Positions 1-6,941 of a DNA stretch of 24,781 nucleotides are shown here, in pieces. The notes beneath the pieces were generated by a model. It was not told where the DNA came from, did not search any database, and saw nothing but the letters and a program-made list of their open reading frames with translations. Each line of letters begins with the position of its first letter. The first letter of the stretch is position 1. Source of the stretch: a bacterium UBP11_UBA4055 (GTDB taxonomy: Bacteria > UBA4055); assembly GCA_002382735.1 (NCBI GenBank), contig DFZN01000038.1, forward strand, positions 3,129-27,909. The letters run 5' to 3'. The position numbers and the translations under genes were made by a program.

Positions 1-1581
1 GCATACAGAACTCTTGCAAAGAGTCTTGAAGATGGAGGTATCTGGCTCAACACGGTGCATACAATAAGAGTAAGAGATGACTTTTCACCGTCGCTTTTTC
101 TGAAAACTACGGTCAATTTCAGCGACAGAAAAGAACTGAAGATATTCGCAGGTGTTTCTGCCGATACTGCAGCTGCGGAACCTGAGCACATCGTACAGTT
201 CCCTCACTTCAATTATCAGGGCGGGGCATACGGGATGGCGGGAGACGGGAATATTCTTGAGTTCGGACTGGATATAAGTCCCCTTCTCTCTTATGTCCAA
301 AGCGGAGAAAAAGCAAGATTCTTTATCGGAATAGTGCATAAGCAGGACGGTACTTCGGGAAGAGGTAGTATTACTTCATTCAGTATTATAGATGAGCTGA
401 ACAACGAATACATAAGCCCTGAAACGGGAGTACAGATCGCTCCAAATTCAGTAACTTATGCAGGTGTTAATGCCGAAATTCTTTTTGACGGTCCTGAGAT
501 TTATGAAGATTTCTTACCTGCCGGTGAACCGGGCGTTTACTACGAACACAATCTTACTGCGACCGGCGGTACCGAACCTTATAAATGGGACATGATCTTC
601 GATTATTCTGAAGCCGGGAATACTTCGGAAATGCTGAATATAGCAGGCACGCCTCTCAATGTGACCAATGACGATGACGGGTTTGCTGTCATTGACCTTC
701 CTTTCAGCTTCCCGTTCTACGGTGAACTTTTTGATCAGGTGACGGTGATCACCGACGGATCGATATTGTTCGGAGGTCAGTTCGAATATGTGCGAACAGA
801 AGGCGACATCCTTGCATTCAAGACTGTCACTCCTTACGGAGCCGACCTGATGGCTTATCCTGAAGAAGGTGACGGAATATATACTTCGGTCGATGAGAAC
901 AGCTTAACCGTAAGATGGATTACTTCCATGTGGGATATGCCCGAAGTGGACCTCGATTTTGAGTGCAGAATATATGCGGATTCGAGGATCGAGTTTTTCT
1001 ACGGCGATTCTCTGACTTCGGGCATAAACTGGGCTTCAGGAGTCTCTAACGGAAAATCAACTGATGCCGAAATATCATCTTTTTCGAATCTTTCTGACCC
1101 TTCAGGCCTTAAGACTGCCTTCACTACTAATGATTTTCCATACGGCATGACTTTGAGTGAAAACGGAATTTTCAGCGGAATAACCCAGGAAGCGAACAAA
1201 GCCTGGAATATTAATTTCAGAGTTACTGACGACAGGAATATTTCATCCATTAAATCAATTGAGTTCTATACAACAAGTTCTATTGATCATGAAGATGCGC
1301 TGATCATGTCTGACATTGAACTTCTCGGCAACTATCCCAACCCTTTCAATCCCTCAACGGTTATATCTTTTGCTTCGGGATCCGGTTCGGAACTTTCATT
1401 GAAGATATTTAATTCTTCGGGAGAAGTAGTTGATACTGTTTTTGAGAACAGAAAATTTGAAAAGGGATATCATTCCGTAAAATGGACTGCAGGAAGCAAA
1501 TTTACTTCGGGAACATATTTTATCGGCCTTAAAAACGGGAAAGGAAATAATCTGATCAGGAAGATATCTCTGCTTAAATAA
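1..1581 (+). CDS. Secreted modular protein with Ig-like domain and type IX sorting tail (5'-partial)
   Basis: The reading frame is open from base 1, so the gene starts upstream; the in-frame GTG at 55 is internal and has no Shine-Dalgarno. The visible 526 residues hold: a beta-rich N-terminal part (about 1-140); an Ig/cadherin-like (He_PIG-type) half-domain around residues 178-200 with an ATGGTEPYKW motif; a long beta-rich insert (about 205-375); the second half of the Ig-like domain (about 379-423, MTLSENGIFSG then FRVTD); and a C-terminal Por secretion tail (about 441-526) with NYPNPFNPST and the closing GTYFIGL pattern. The tail is the known signal for export by the type IX system and surface anchoring, so the protein should be extracellular or surface bound. 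No catalytic domain lies in the visible part; a protease or adhesin module could lie upstream. Confident for the sorting tail, open for function. Confidence 0.85.
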   Translation, partial: AYRTLAKSLEDGGIWLNTVHTIRVRDDFSPSLFLKTTVNFSDRKELKIFAGVSADTAAAEPEHIVQFPHFNYQGGAYGMAGDGNILEFGLDISPLLSYVQSGEKARFFIGIVHKQDGTSGRGSITSFSIIDELNNEYISPETGVQIAPNSVTYAGVNAEILFDGPEIYEDFLPAGEPGVYYEHNLTATGGTEPYKWDMIFDYSEAGNTSEMLNIAGTPLNVTNDDDGFAVIDLPFSFPFYGELFDQVTVITDGSILFGGQFEYVRTEGDILAFKTVTPYGADLMAYPEEGDGIYTSVDENSLTVRWITSMWDMPEVDLDFECRIYADSRIEFFYGDSLTSGINWASGVSNGKSTDAEISSFSNLSDPSGLKTAFTTNDFPYGMTLSENGIFSGITQEANKAWNINFRVTDDRNISSIKSIEFYTTSSIDHEDALIMSDIELLGNYPNPFNPSTVISFASGSGSELSLKIFNSSGEVVDTVFENRKFEKGYHSVKWTAGSKFTSGTYFIGLKNGKGNNLIRKISLLK

Positions 1582-1595
1582 AGTGAATATTTCTG

Positions 1596-1624
1596 TTGCA
1601 AATTAAAATGCAGACAGTTATATT
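1596..1624 (+). promoter_or_regulatory. Putative promoter of rpsU
   Basis: TTGCAA (1596-1601), a 17-base spacer and TATATT (1619-1624) lie between the upstream stop codon and rpsU. The same TTGCAx-N17-TATATT arrangement recurs at 24688-24716, which strengthens both calls. The stretch also reads as TTG-N20-TAnnTTT, close to the Bacteroidetes-type promoter, so the sigma class cannot be decided from this alone. Confidence 0.6.
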
Positions 1625-1651
1625 TACGACCCGATCACCATATCGCACTTT

Positions 1652-1662
1652 AAAGGAGGTGA
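1652..1662 (+). promoter_or_regulatory. Extended Shine-Dalgarno of rpsU
   Basis: AAAGGAGGTGA is an 11-base uninterrupted complement to the canonical 3' end of bacterial 16S rRNA, six bases before the GTG start at 1669. Other genes in the window have matches of only about four to seven bases. It fixes the GTG as the start and suggests regulation through the anti-Shine-Dalgarno. Confidence 0.8.
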
Positions 1663-1668
1663 AGCTGA

Positions 1669-1872
1669 GTGATACATATTAAAGTCAGAGACGGAGAACA
1701 TTTCGAAAAAGCTTTGAAAAGATTCACCAAGACATTCGAAAAGAGTGGCGTACTTGCCGAGCTGAGAATGAGAGAAAGATACGACAAACCTACATGGGTG
1801 AACAGAAGAGAAAGGATCCAGGCTATGAGAAAACAGCAGAAGATCCAGAGAATGCAGAACAGAGGTTTCTAA
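1669..1872 (+). CDS. rpsU: 30S ribosomal protein bS21
   Basis: This 67-residue, very basic protein matches bS21 in length and sequence: IHIKVRDGE at the N-terminus, the central FEKALKRFTK helix and a Lys/Arg-rich C-terminal helix (RRERIQAMRKQQK). bS21 sits on the 30S platform next to the 3' end of 16S rRNA and helps initiation. Translation begins at a GTG placed six bases after an 11-base Shine-Dalgarno. It has its own promoter (1596-1624) and terminator (1892-1924), so it looks monocistronic, with possible read-through into cvpA. In Flavobacterium, bS21 helps hide the anti-Shine-Dalgarno and rpsU keeps a strong Shine-Dalgarno; a similar autoregulatory loop here is inference. Confidence 0.96.
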   Translation: MIHIKVRDGEHFEKALKRFTKTFEKSGVLAELRMRERYDKPTWVNRRERIQAMRKQQKIQRMQNRGF

Positions 1873-1891
1873 TCATAATTTGATCAGTTAT

Positions 1892-1924
1892 AAAAAAAGA
1901 GTGACATGTTCACTCTTTTTTTTT
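1892..1924 (+). terminator. Rho-independent terminator after rpsU
   Basis: A-run plus GAGTGA (1892-1904) pairs with TCACTC plus T-run (1910-1922) around a five-base loop, CATGT. The T-run continues to 1924. The stem starts 20 bases after the rpsU stop codon. The A/T symmetry could make it bidirectional, but no minus-strand gene faces it. Confidence 0.85.
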
Positions 1925-1951
1925 ATATTTCAATAAATAACCGGAGCTGTC

Positions 1952-2611
1952 ATGAATATAATTGATATTTTCGTTGTGTCCGTAATAGTGCTCTTCGCAA
2001 TCTTCGGATTCCTGAAAGGATTTGTATCTCAGTTATTTCAGGCTGCTGGAATATTCTGTGCGTTTTGGTTCAATACTCCGGTAAGCATATTCCTTGCGGA
2101 AAGATTTTCTGATGAACCGGAAGGTCTGGTTCTGCTTCTTACAGGTATAGCCGTTTTTTTCCTGATATTCTCCGCTTTCTTTATCACAGGGTGGCTTATA
2201 AGCAAGACCGCCAATTTCGCCCTGACTTCCCTTCCCAACAGAGCAGCAGGGATAGTTTTCGGCGCGGTAAAAGGATTTCTTGTCGTTACTGTTGTTTTTC
2301 TGGTGATAAGATCTTTCTCTACTGACGGCAGTTCTTTTCTCGACAGATATATAATTCCCGATAAAGCTACCGACGATCTTTTAGACAGATCTCTTGAGAT
2401 GGCGTCAGAAGCATCGGATGGAGAAATTGCAGAAAAGCTTGAAGAAATGAAGGATTCAGGCAGGGATACTGATTATGAAGACAGCTCAAGGACATATTCA
2501 AGGATAGGTTACGCAGCCTACCGTGTATCGGCGATGATGGATCCTTTCGTAGAGAACATCAGGTCAATGGCAGAAAGTAAGATCAATGACATGAAAGATA
2601 ATCTGCAGTAA
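1952..2611 (+). CDS. cvpA: CvpA family membrane protein
   Basis: The 219-residue protein begins MNIIDIFVVSVIVLFAIFGF and continues with KGFVSQLFQAAG, the typical CvpA (colicin V production, PF02674) opening. Four hydrophobic segments can be seen at about 5-24, 28-47, 60-86 and 95-116, then a polar, acidic, probably cytoplasmic tail of about 100 residues with predicted helix. CvpA proteins are inner-membrane proteins linked to envelope stress resistance and, in enterobacteria, to colicin V export; the biochemical role is unknown. GGAG (1942-1945) precedes the ATG. It lies between the rpsU terminator and clpC, 24 bases before the latter, so cvpA and clpC are probably cotranscribed. No separate promoter is obvious. 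Confidence 0.85.
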   Translation: MNIIDIFVVSVIVLFAIFGFLKGFVSQLFQAAGIFCAFWFNTPVSIFLAERFSDEPEGLVLLLTGIAVFFLIFSAFFITGWLISKTANFALTSLPNRAAGIVFGAVKGFLVVTVVFLVIRSFSTDGSSFLDRYIIPDKATDDLLDRSLEMASEASDGEIAEKLEEMKDSGRDTDYEDSSRTYSRIGYAAYRVSAMMDPFVENIRSMAESKINDMKDNLQ

Positions 2612-2635
2612 ATATAAAACTCTCTGAGGAAATTT

Positions 2636-5089
2636 ATGGAAACGAACTTTTCTACGCGAATGATAAAATTGATCAATCTTTCAAAAGAGATCACCCTTCA
2701 GCTCGGTAACGATACCGTGTATCCCGGACACCTTGCTCTTGCACTGCTGAGACTTAATGACGGTACTGCAATAAATATTCTCAATAAGCTTAACTGCGAT
2801 CTTGTTACGATGGCGAGGGATCTGGAGAACGGGCTTTCGAGAAACAAAAGCCTGATAAAGATCGGTTTCATTCCTATCAGTCATGAGAGCGACAGGATAC
2901 TCGCCCAGTCGATTGTTGAATCTGCAGAGCTCAACAGCGTCTATTCCGGAACCGAGCACCTTCTGCTTTCTCTCACGAAAGCCGTAAACACATTTCCCGA
3001 AAGGATATTAAGGTTCCACGGAGTTACATATCAGAGAGTTAAGCAGATCCTGCTTACAGGCTCTAACCAGAGACCCGGAAAGATGGCTATGGAAAAAATG
3101 GATAACGCTCCGGATTTCAGCATTGAAATGTTCTCTCATGACATAACTCAGATGGCCAGGGACGGAAAACTTGATCCTGTGATCGGACGGTCGGAAGAAA
3201 TTGAAAGGATAATCCAGATATTGTCCAGAAGAAAAAAGAACAACCCTATTCTTATAGGAGAGCCGGGAACAGGCAAAACAGCTATCGTTGAAGGTCTTGC
3301 TGTCAAGATAATCGAGAAATCCGTTCCGTCGGTACTGCTGAACAAGCGTATTCTTGGTCTTGATCTGGGAATGCTCATAGCCGGCACCAAATACAGAGGG
3401 CAGTTCGAGGAGAGGATAAAGGCCGTCATAAAAGAGATCGAGAATGACAAGAACACCATCCTTTTCCTCGACGAGATACACACGATAGTGGGTGCCGGAA
3501 GCACGACCGGCTCGATGGACGCGTCCAACATGTTCAAGCCGGCGCTCGCACGCGGCGATATCCAGTGCGTCGGCGCCACGACACTTGACGAATACAGAAC
3601 GACCATCGAGAAGGACGGTGCTCTGGAGAGAAGGTTCCAGAAGGTGCTTGTCAACCCGTCAACCGTATCTGAAACTTACGAAATACTCAAGGGTCTTCAG
3701 CCGAAATACGAGAAACACCACAAGGTGAAGTATTCCGACGAATGCCTTCTCGCGGCAGCAGAACTGAGCGACAGGTACATCACAGACCGTTTTCTGCCTG
3801 ATAAAGCAATTGATGTGATCGATGAGGCCGGCGCAAAGAAGCATCTTACAGTTAAGATCCCGCAGAAAATTACAGACCTTGAGGAACAGATAGATATCCT
3901 TAACAGAGATAAGAACCTCTACATTGAAAAACAGGTTTTCGAGAAGGCCGCCGAACTCAGGGACAGGATTAACGGTATGAAAGAAAAACTTGAAAAAGAG
4001 AGGGAGATCTGGCAAAAATCGGCTTCCAACAAATTCCTCGGCATAAATGTGGAGAATGTCAGGGATATTATTTCAATGATGACATCTATCCCGATATCCA
4101 AGCTGGAGATCTCAGAGAGCAACAGGCTAAAGAGGATCTCCAGAACTATTTCCAAGAGAATAATTGATCAGAACGAGGCTGTTGAGTCTGTAATCAGAAG
4201 AGTCAAAAGAGCGCGTACCGGTTTCAAAGACCCGAAACGACCGATTGGATCATTTCTTTTTCTCGGACCGACAGGAGTGGGAAAAACAGAACTGGCAAAA
4301 GTTCTCGCAGAGGAGATATTTGAAAATCAAAGATCGCTCATAAAGATCGACATGAGCGAATACATGGAGAAATTCAATGTTTCGAGAATGATAGGGTCCC
4401 CGCCGGGTTATGTAGGCTACGGAGAGGGAGGTCAGCTAAGCGAAAAAGTTCGCAGGCATCCTTATTCGGTCGTCCTGTTCGACGAGATCGAAAAAGCTCA
4501 TCCGGATGTTTTCGGCATGTTATTGCAGGTGCTTGACGAGGGTACTCTGACCGACGGCAACGGGAGAAAGGTCGATTTCAAAAATACCATAATCATCTTC
4601 ACATCGAATATAGGTACAAAAAACCTGTCCAACACTGAAAATATCGGATTCGGCAGTAAAACATCTTTTGATGAAAAAGAGCTCAAGATGAAAGAAAGTA
4701 TAAGGAAAACCGCTGAGAAATATTTTAAAACTGAATTTTTGAACAGGATCGATGAAGTTATTATTTTCAATCACCTTTCCGATGCTGCAGTTCTTCAGAT
4801 AATCTCAAATCATATAGAAGATGCCTGCGAAAAGCTTTCTAAAATCGATGTTCACCTTATGATATCTCCTAAAGTAAAAAATTATATCCTGAAAGAATTC
4901 TACGATCAGGAGAACGGGGCGAGACCGTTGAAGCGGGCAGTGGAGAATCTTATTGAAGATCCGGTTGCTGAAAAGATAATTTCAGGAGAAGTCAAATATG
5001 GTGATATTATAAAAATATCTGTATCGAAGAATAAACTTATCTATATTAAAAATGATAAAACTTCCGTAAGTTACGAAAATAACCAATGA
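2636..5089 (+). CDS. clpC: ClpC-type AAA+ protease ATPase subunit
   Basis: This 817-residue class I Hsp100 unfoldase would feed substrates into ClpP. Domains in order: an N-terminal double Clp_N repeat (about 1-145), AAA-1 with Walker A GEPGTGKT at 208-215 and Walker B LFLDEIH, a coiled middle region carrying a UVR-like motif (about 414-455, FEKAAELRDRI), AAA-2 with Walker A GPTGVGKT at 544-551, and a C-terminal D2-small domain. The UVR/M region separates ClpC from ClpA (no M domain) and ClpB (long M domain). An ENIGFGS segment in AAA-2 matches the IGF/VGF loop that docks on ClpP. The usual Firmicute partners ctsR, mcsA and mcsB are absent nearby, so regulation must differ. GAGG (2624-2627) precedes the ATG. 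No convincing terminator follows. Confidence 0.95.
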   Translation: METNFSTRMIKLINLSKEITLQLGNDTVYPGHLALALLRLNDGTAINILNKLNCDLVTMARDLENGLSRNKSLIKIGFIPISHESDRILAQSIVESAELNSVYSGTEHLLLSLTKAVNTFPERILRFHGVTYQRVKQILLTGSNQRPGKMAMEKMDNAPDFSIEMFSHDITQMARDGKLDPVIGRSEEIERIIQILSRRKKNNPILIGEPGTGKTAIVEGLAVKIIEKSVPSVLLNKRILGLDLGMLIAGTKYRGQFEERIKAVIKEIENDKNTILFLDEIHTIVGAGSTTGSMDASNMFKPALARGDIQCVGATTLDEYRTTIEKDGALERRFQKVLVNPSTVSETYEILKGLQPKYEKHHKVKYSDECLLAAAELSDRYITDRFLPDKAIDVIDEAGAKKHLTVKIPQKITDLEEQIDILNRDKNLYIEKQVFEKAAELRDRINGMKEKLEKEREIWQKSASNKFLGINVENVRDIISMMTSIPISKLEISESNRLKRISRTISKRIIDQNEAVESVIRRVKRARTGFKDPKRPIGSFLFLGPTGVGKTELAKVLAEEIFENQRSLIKIDMSEYMEKFNVSRMIGSPPGYVGYGEGGQLSEKVRRHPYSVVLFDEIEKAHPDVFGMLLQVLDEGTLTDGNGRKVDFKNTIIIFTSNIGTKNLSNTENIGFGSKTSFDEKELKMKESIRKTAEKYFKTEFLNRIDEVIIFNHLSDAAVLQIISNHIEDACEKLSKIDVHLMISPKVKNYILKEFYDQENGARPLKRAVENLIEDPVAEKIISGEVKYGDIIKISVSKNKLIYIKNDKTSVSYENNQ

Positions 5090-5340
5090 CCTTTTGTGAA
5101 CAAACTGTCTATATTTTACGGTTTTCTTAAAATATTTTCTCAAAATTTTTCTTGACACAGCTTTATTTTTATTAGATTTCACTAATAATACCAATACATC
5201 CTCTTCAAATCAAATTAGGATTGCATTATTGTTTAAAATTCGATGTCAAGTTAAAAATCAAAAATGTTTGAAAAAAATAACTATTGTTTATCTGTTAAAA
5301 GATTGTGAATAACTTTGTGAAACTGTCCGGAACAAAGTAC
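5090..5340. other. AT-rich intergenic region with two small dyads
   Basis: No credible gene is seen between clpC and the convergent minus-strand operon. The region is very AT-rich. It holds a perfect TTGACA on the plus strand (5152-5157) and, 11 bases later, the inverted repeat TTATTAG-N6-CTAATAA (5169-5188). No good -10 sits at 17 bases. A second inverted repeat, ACTTTGT-N13-ACAAAGT (5312-5338), follows the stop of the minus-strand operon and may mark its 3' end. Confidence 0.5.
5312..5338 (-). terminator. Possible weak hairpin ending the minus-strand operon
   Basis: Seven-base arms ACTTTGT and ACAAAGT surround a 13-base loop, starting three bases beyond the stop codon at 5341-5343. There is no clean T-run directly after the stem on the minus strand, so intrinsic termination is doubtful. 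It could instead be an mRNA 3'-end stabilising hairpin. Confidence 0.25.
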
Positions 5341-5622
5341 CTATTCTTTATATATGCCCTGTATATCTCTGCCGTAATTACCCTCGGGAGTCTCAACAAT
5401 AATGTAGAGCATATTCTCCTGAACGGGATTTTTTTCCAGAAACGCTACCGCAGACGGCCCTTTATGCATTCTGTATCTGAAAGTGTGGCCCATTTTTACC
5501 GTGGTCTGTTCATTTACGAACTTAACCTGTTCCGGGTGTCCGTGTTTCTTATTAATATTATTATTGCTGTCTGGCTGTTTGTAAGATTTGTTTAAGCCGA
5601 ATATTTTTTTAAGAAAGCCCAT
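5341..5622 (-). CDS. Small protein with the same unknown domain as the 247-aa protein of this operon
   Basis: The 93-residue product is not of a family I recognise. After a short basic head (MGFLKKIFGLNKSYK) and an Asn-rich linker, residues about 31-93 align with the C-terminus of the protein at 6043-6786: VKFVNE / VEFVKE, a shared AVAFL, IIVETPEGNYGR / IIVKTPRGSFGR, and DIQGIY / NYNGIF. This similarity makes the minus-strand frame real and rules out the overlapping plus-strand frame (5305-5595). It is last in the operon, seven bases after the GNAT stop, with only a weak Shine-Dalgarno, so it probably relies on translational coupling. No signal peptide or membrane segment is seen. Function unknown. 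Confidence 0.75.
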   Translation of the reverse strand: MGFLKKIFGLNKSYKQPDSNNNINKKHGHPEQVKFVNEQTTVKMGHTFRYRMHKGPSAVAFLEKNPVQENMLYIIVETPEGNYGRDIQGIYKE

Positions 5623-5629
5623 TTTAGCT

Positions 5630-6046
5630 CTAAAGTTCTTTTATCATTTTTTTATGCTCAATTCCTGCTTCCAAAAAATAATCACCGATAGCTTCATAAC
5701 CAAGCTTCATGTAAAATGGTATAGCCTGTTTTTGTGAATTCAGATAAGTTACCATGATCCCGTTCTTCGCAGCGATCTCTTCCAGCTTGTTCATTATCAT
5801 TGATCCGAAACTCATACCCCTGTATTCTTCCAGAACAGCTATCCTGCCGATATGACCGTCCGTTTCCATTCTGCCCGTTCCGATAGCCTCACCGTTCTTG
5901 ATCAGAAGAACATGAAAACATGAGCTGTCCTTTCCGTCCATCTCCAGTTCCTCAGGAACGCACTGCCCCTCTACGAAAACTTTATGTCTGACGGTTCGGA
6001 TCTTTTCATCATTTTCTTCATAAGTTGTCTGAAATATCGAGATCAT
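5630..6046 (-). CDS. GNAT family N-acetyltransferase (ElaA/YjcF-like)
   Basis: The 138-residue protein has the GNAT layout of the ElaA/YjcF group (COG2153). An early RTVRHKVFVEGQCVPEELEMD segment matches the RxxVFvxEQ...E.D signature. The central HIGRIAVLEEYRGMSFGSMIM is beta4 plus the acetyl-CoA pyrophosphate loop in R-G-x-x-x-G form. The last part, PFYMKLGYEAIGDYFLEAGIEHKKM, is the motif B region and the ending typical of this group. It probably transfers an acetyl group to an amine of unknown identity. Its ATG overlaps the stop of the upstream gene in an ATGA (6043-6046), indicating translational coupling. Sandwiched between two genes sharing an unknown domain, it may act on or with them; that is inference. 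Confidence 0.88.
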   Translation of the reverse strand: MISIFQTTYEENDEKIRTVRHKVFVEGQCVPEELEMDGKDSSCFHVLLIKNGEAIGTGRMETDGHIGRIAVLEEYRGMSFGSMIMNKLEEIAAKNGIMVTYLNSQKQAIPFYMKLGYEAIGDYFLEAGIEHKKMIKEL

Positions 6047-6786
6047 TTCTCAGCCTTGTCTTTTTTACTTTTCTTTTCAGGGAAAAAAATTCCGTTATAG
6101 TTCCTTCCGAAGCTTCCCCGGGGAGTTTTTACGATAATAATATTTGATCTGTCAACCACGAGCTTGGTTTGAAGAAAAGCAACCGCATCCGCTTTCGATC
6201 TTGCCTTATATATCCTGAAAGTGTAAGAATTTCCTCTCTTTACCGCTTTCTCCTCCTTAACGAATTCTACTTCCGGAGGTTTTTTGGGGACTTCGGGCTT
6301 TTTAACAATGATTTCAGGTTCCTTACCAGTCTTTTTCTTAATTAAAGTCTTCAAAACAGGTTTTACTGCCGGCTCTTTAGTTGCGGCTTTCTTTTTATCT
6401 TCAGGTTTTTTTGAATTGATCTTCTTTCCTTTATACTTTTCGAAGACTTTCTCTACTTCCGAAAACATCCTGACATTAATTTCCTTTCCGCACAGAATAA
6501 CCTCATACTTACCTTCAGATGTAGGATAGTATCCGTAAATGACCGGTTTAAGACAAATAAGCTCTTCGGTGTCATGCGCCACTTTTATATAATCGAGGTT
6601 CATTAAAGCTGTTACCGCATCTGTCTCGTCTGAAAATTCATACAGCAGGAACGGATCGAATTTCTTAAGCTTTTCTCTTATTTTCCAAAAATTCGTGGCA
6701 GAATCTTCGTCATTCTGGAAAGTACCCCTATTTTCACGGTCATTATAGATCCTGTCCTTTTTTATCAGCTTTTTGAGTAATTCCAT
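6043..6786 (-). CDS. Unrecognised two-part protein with Lys/Pro linker
   Basis: The 247-residue protein is not of a family I know. It appears to have a folded N-terminal region (about 1-110, with alternating strands and helices such as PFLLYEFSDETDAVTALMNL and GKYEVILCGKEINV), a low-complexity Lys/Pro-rich linker (about 110-165), a C-terminal domain (about 170-235), and a lysine tail. The C-terminal domain (FVKEEKAVKRG, YTFRIYK, AVAFL, IIVKTPRGSFGR, GIFF) recurs as most of the 93-aa protein two genes downstream. The linker and the pI expected from it suggest nucleic-acid or acidic-polymer contact, but no known motif proves this. First gene of a coupled operon with the GNAT; a possible promoter lies at 6846-6874. 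No signal peptide. Confidence 0.8.
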   Translation of the reverse strand: MELLKKLIKKDRIYNDRENRGTFQNDEDSATNFWKIREKLKKFDPFLLYEFSDETDAVTALMNLDYIKVAHDTEELICLKPVIYGYYPTSEGKYEVILCGKEINVRMFSEVEKVFEKYKGKKINSKKPEDKKKAATKEPAVKPVLKTLIKKKTGKEPEIIVKKPEVPKKPPEVEFVKEEKAVKRGNSYTFRIYKARSKADAVAFLQTKLVVDRSNIIIVKTPRGSFGRNYNGIFFPEKKSKKDKAEK

Positions 6787-6845
6787 AAAGTACCCGCCAT
6801 GTTCGTATTTTTCTTTTTCAGTTCCAGACTCCTGTTTATAACCTC

Positions 6846-6874
6846 AAAATAATATATTTTGTGAGATTTTCCAA
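6846..6874 (-). promoter_or_regulatory. Putative promoter of the minus-strand GNAT operon
   Basis: Read on the minus strand, TTGGAA (6874-6869), a 17-base spacer and TATTTT (6851-6846) lie about 60 bases before the first start codon of the operon. The match is moderate; the AT-rich context makes chance matches likely. Confidence 0.4.
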
Positions 6875-6884
6875 ACGATTTTTG

Positions 6885-6913
6885 TTATTATTTTGCTGAA
6901 AATAATTTATATT
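6885..6913 (+). promoter_or_regulatory. Weak putative promoter of ogg
   Basis: TATATT (6908-6913) is the best -10 candidate upstream of the ogg start at 6942, paired at 17 bases with a poor TTATTA (6885-6890). It is back to back with the minus-strand promoter candidate in a short intergenic gap. The strongest support is the repeated use of TATATT in other promoters of the window. Confidence 0.3.
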
Positions 6914-6941
6914 TCCCGAATGAATACAAATCGGAGCCGGA

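Noticed and set aside
55..1581. GTG at 55 as the start of the first gene
   Set aside because: The frame is open back to base 1 and there is no Shine-Dalgarno, so the gene is cut by the window edge.
3148..3654. Long minus-strand open frames inside clpC and rnr
   Set aside because: They lie wholly antisense to strongly conserved genes, lack ribosome-binding sites and have no recognisable domains; codon bias of the real gene explains them.
5305..5595. Plus-strand 96-aa open frame
   Set aside because: It is antisense to the 93-aa minus-strand gene, whose sequence is confirmed by similarity to the 247-aa protein in the same operon.
6166..6290. Possible nucleoid-protein (histone H1-like) identity for the Lys/Pro-rich linker protein
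   Set aside because: Lysine- and proline-rich low complexity is limited to a linker and tail; the folded parts show no histone or HU feature.
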